Positions 63,051 through 64,000 of a DNA stretch of 64,000 nt are shown here, in pieces (position 1 is the first letter of the stretch; every line of letters begins with the position of its first letter). The notes below the pieces were generated by a model. It was not told where the DNA came from, searched no databases, and saw only the letters and a program-made list of their open reading frames with translations. The stretch lies in assembly GCA_015501585.1 (NCBI GenBank), contig JADNRY010000010.1, forward strand, positions 558,001 through 622,000, written 5' to 3'. The DNA is from Rhodocollybia butyracea. Taxonomy: Eukaryota > Basidiomycota > Agaricomycetes > Agaricales > Omphalotaceae. Both the position numbers and the translations under genes were made by a program.

Positions 63051-64000
63051 GGTTCAGATGGTAAGTACATATACGTTAGTTACACTGCTTATTCCTTTTT
63101 TCTACCAATCAAGCTTTCTCCATAACGATGTGTGTGCTTGGCACCCAAAAATTGAAGGCAGTAAGAGCGTACGAGCGACGCTATTTCAGCCCATCGATGA
63201 GAGTCTGATTGTGATCCCTACTTAAAAGTCCAGCACTCTGGAGCCTGGCTAATGGACTTTGGATTCCTCACCTTTCATGTGGAAACGCTGATCGACTGTC
63301 AAATATGCATACAGTATCAGTGAATTGTCGAGTGGGATCTCGGAATCTGTCTCCTTTGCTCTGGACAGTTTGTATCTAATGCTAAGGAGGCTGCAGAGCA
63401 TGACCTGACTAGCCGCTGGTAGTTCATGAAGAAACTCGTCTGAATAACTGAAGGATCTCAAGCTATATTTATTAAACCTCAAGGAGTCAAAACTGCCAAG
63501 ACCCCCCCCTCTCATCTCACCCGGCTTTGGACCTGACGGGGATGTCATTCAGTGTTGAGTTGGGGGATTATGTCAATGATCCACTGCCTTATCCTACAGT
63601 CTGGTTCCTACTCTACTTATCAGGTCGGGAATGTTGGCTATACGCCAAGCAGGTTATAACTTATAGGTACATCTGGGCAACCTCCCTTTCTTTGAACTTT
63701 CTTTACTAAAGGCTCCTTTGACGAGATCCACTCTCTCTATAGATTAATCATTTTGGTCGAATTTGACCCATTTAAGTATGGCTATCTATTAATCTATGAC
63801 ATTAACACCGCAACAACGGTCTTTTTTTTGTAGCTCATCCAGAGCTTAACTCTCTCTGATTCCAGCTCGGTCCCCTCCATCTTCTCCTTCATCTCCTCAC
63901 TCTCTGAGATACTACGTTTGACGATCTGGTATCGCCGGAAAGTTTGCATAGCTTCTGCTTTTGATTTCTTCAGCACCCTTCCTCCTATCGATCGTGCGGC
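63051..64000. other. Region without a confident gene
   Basis: Two minus-strand frames exist: 63249-63548 and 63794-63976 (KKSKAEAMQTFRRYQIVKRS..., charged and helical). The latter may be the end of a gene running out of the window. No domain was recognised. Confidence 0.3.

Overview
The window looks like nuclear DNA of a mushroom-forming basidiomycete (Agaricomycetes). Supporting evidence: many small GT..AG introns of 50-70 nt; gene families expanded in that class (a seven-transmembrane receptor-like protein, an F-box protein with an ageing-LRR-like C terminus, a psi-producing oxygenase (Ppo), an HMG-type gene and a 2OG-dioxygenase-like gene); and the retroelement types present (chromodomain Ty3/gypsy, Ngaro-type tyrosine-recombinase elements). 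No rRNA, tRNA or CRISPR array was recognised by reading.

Layout. 1-1.1 kb: 3' exons of a membrane-protein gene. 1.2-15.2 kb: a three-level nest of retroelements: a miniature LTR element (151-153 bp LTRs, TSD atggc), split by a gag-only Ty3-like element (632-bp LTRs, TSD aaggc), whose gag is split by a Ngaro-like element with split direct repeats. 15.5-16.0 kb: a kinase pseudogene fragment. 16.2-19.2 kb: a decayed Ty3 pol. 19.2-20.05 kb: an LTR plus its neighbouring flank, duplicated again at 30.77-31.6 kb. 20.7-22.15 kb: an intact three-exon coiled-coil gene. 22.2-31.45 kb: a chromodomain Ty3/gypsy element on the minus strand, broken by stops and lacking an adjacent 3' LTR. 31.4-32.8 kb: a small gene split by a solo LTR.

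33.8-42.7 kb: a 2OG-Fe(II) dioxygenase-like gene (minus) and two plus-strand genes (an RNase H1-N-like gene and an HMG-like gene) lie either side of a 3.36-kb near-perfect palindrome whose loop holds a 280-bp tandem duplication. The HMG-like gene is split near its 3' end by another solo LTR with a perfect 5-bp TSD. 43.4-54.1 kb: a scrambled segmental duplication of a kinase gene and the 3' end of a Ppo gene, built around a second palindrome (arms of about 1.34 kb). 54.5-63.05 kb: ordinary host genes, namely ppo (minus), epsilon-COP (minus) and an F-box gene (plus), each with apparent 1-nt frameshifts.

A theme across the window: differences between repeat copies fall mostly at CpG sites (CG to TG or CA), which suggests cytosine methylation and deamination, or a CpG-directed RIP-like process, acting on transposons.
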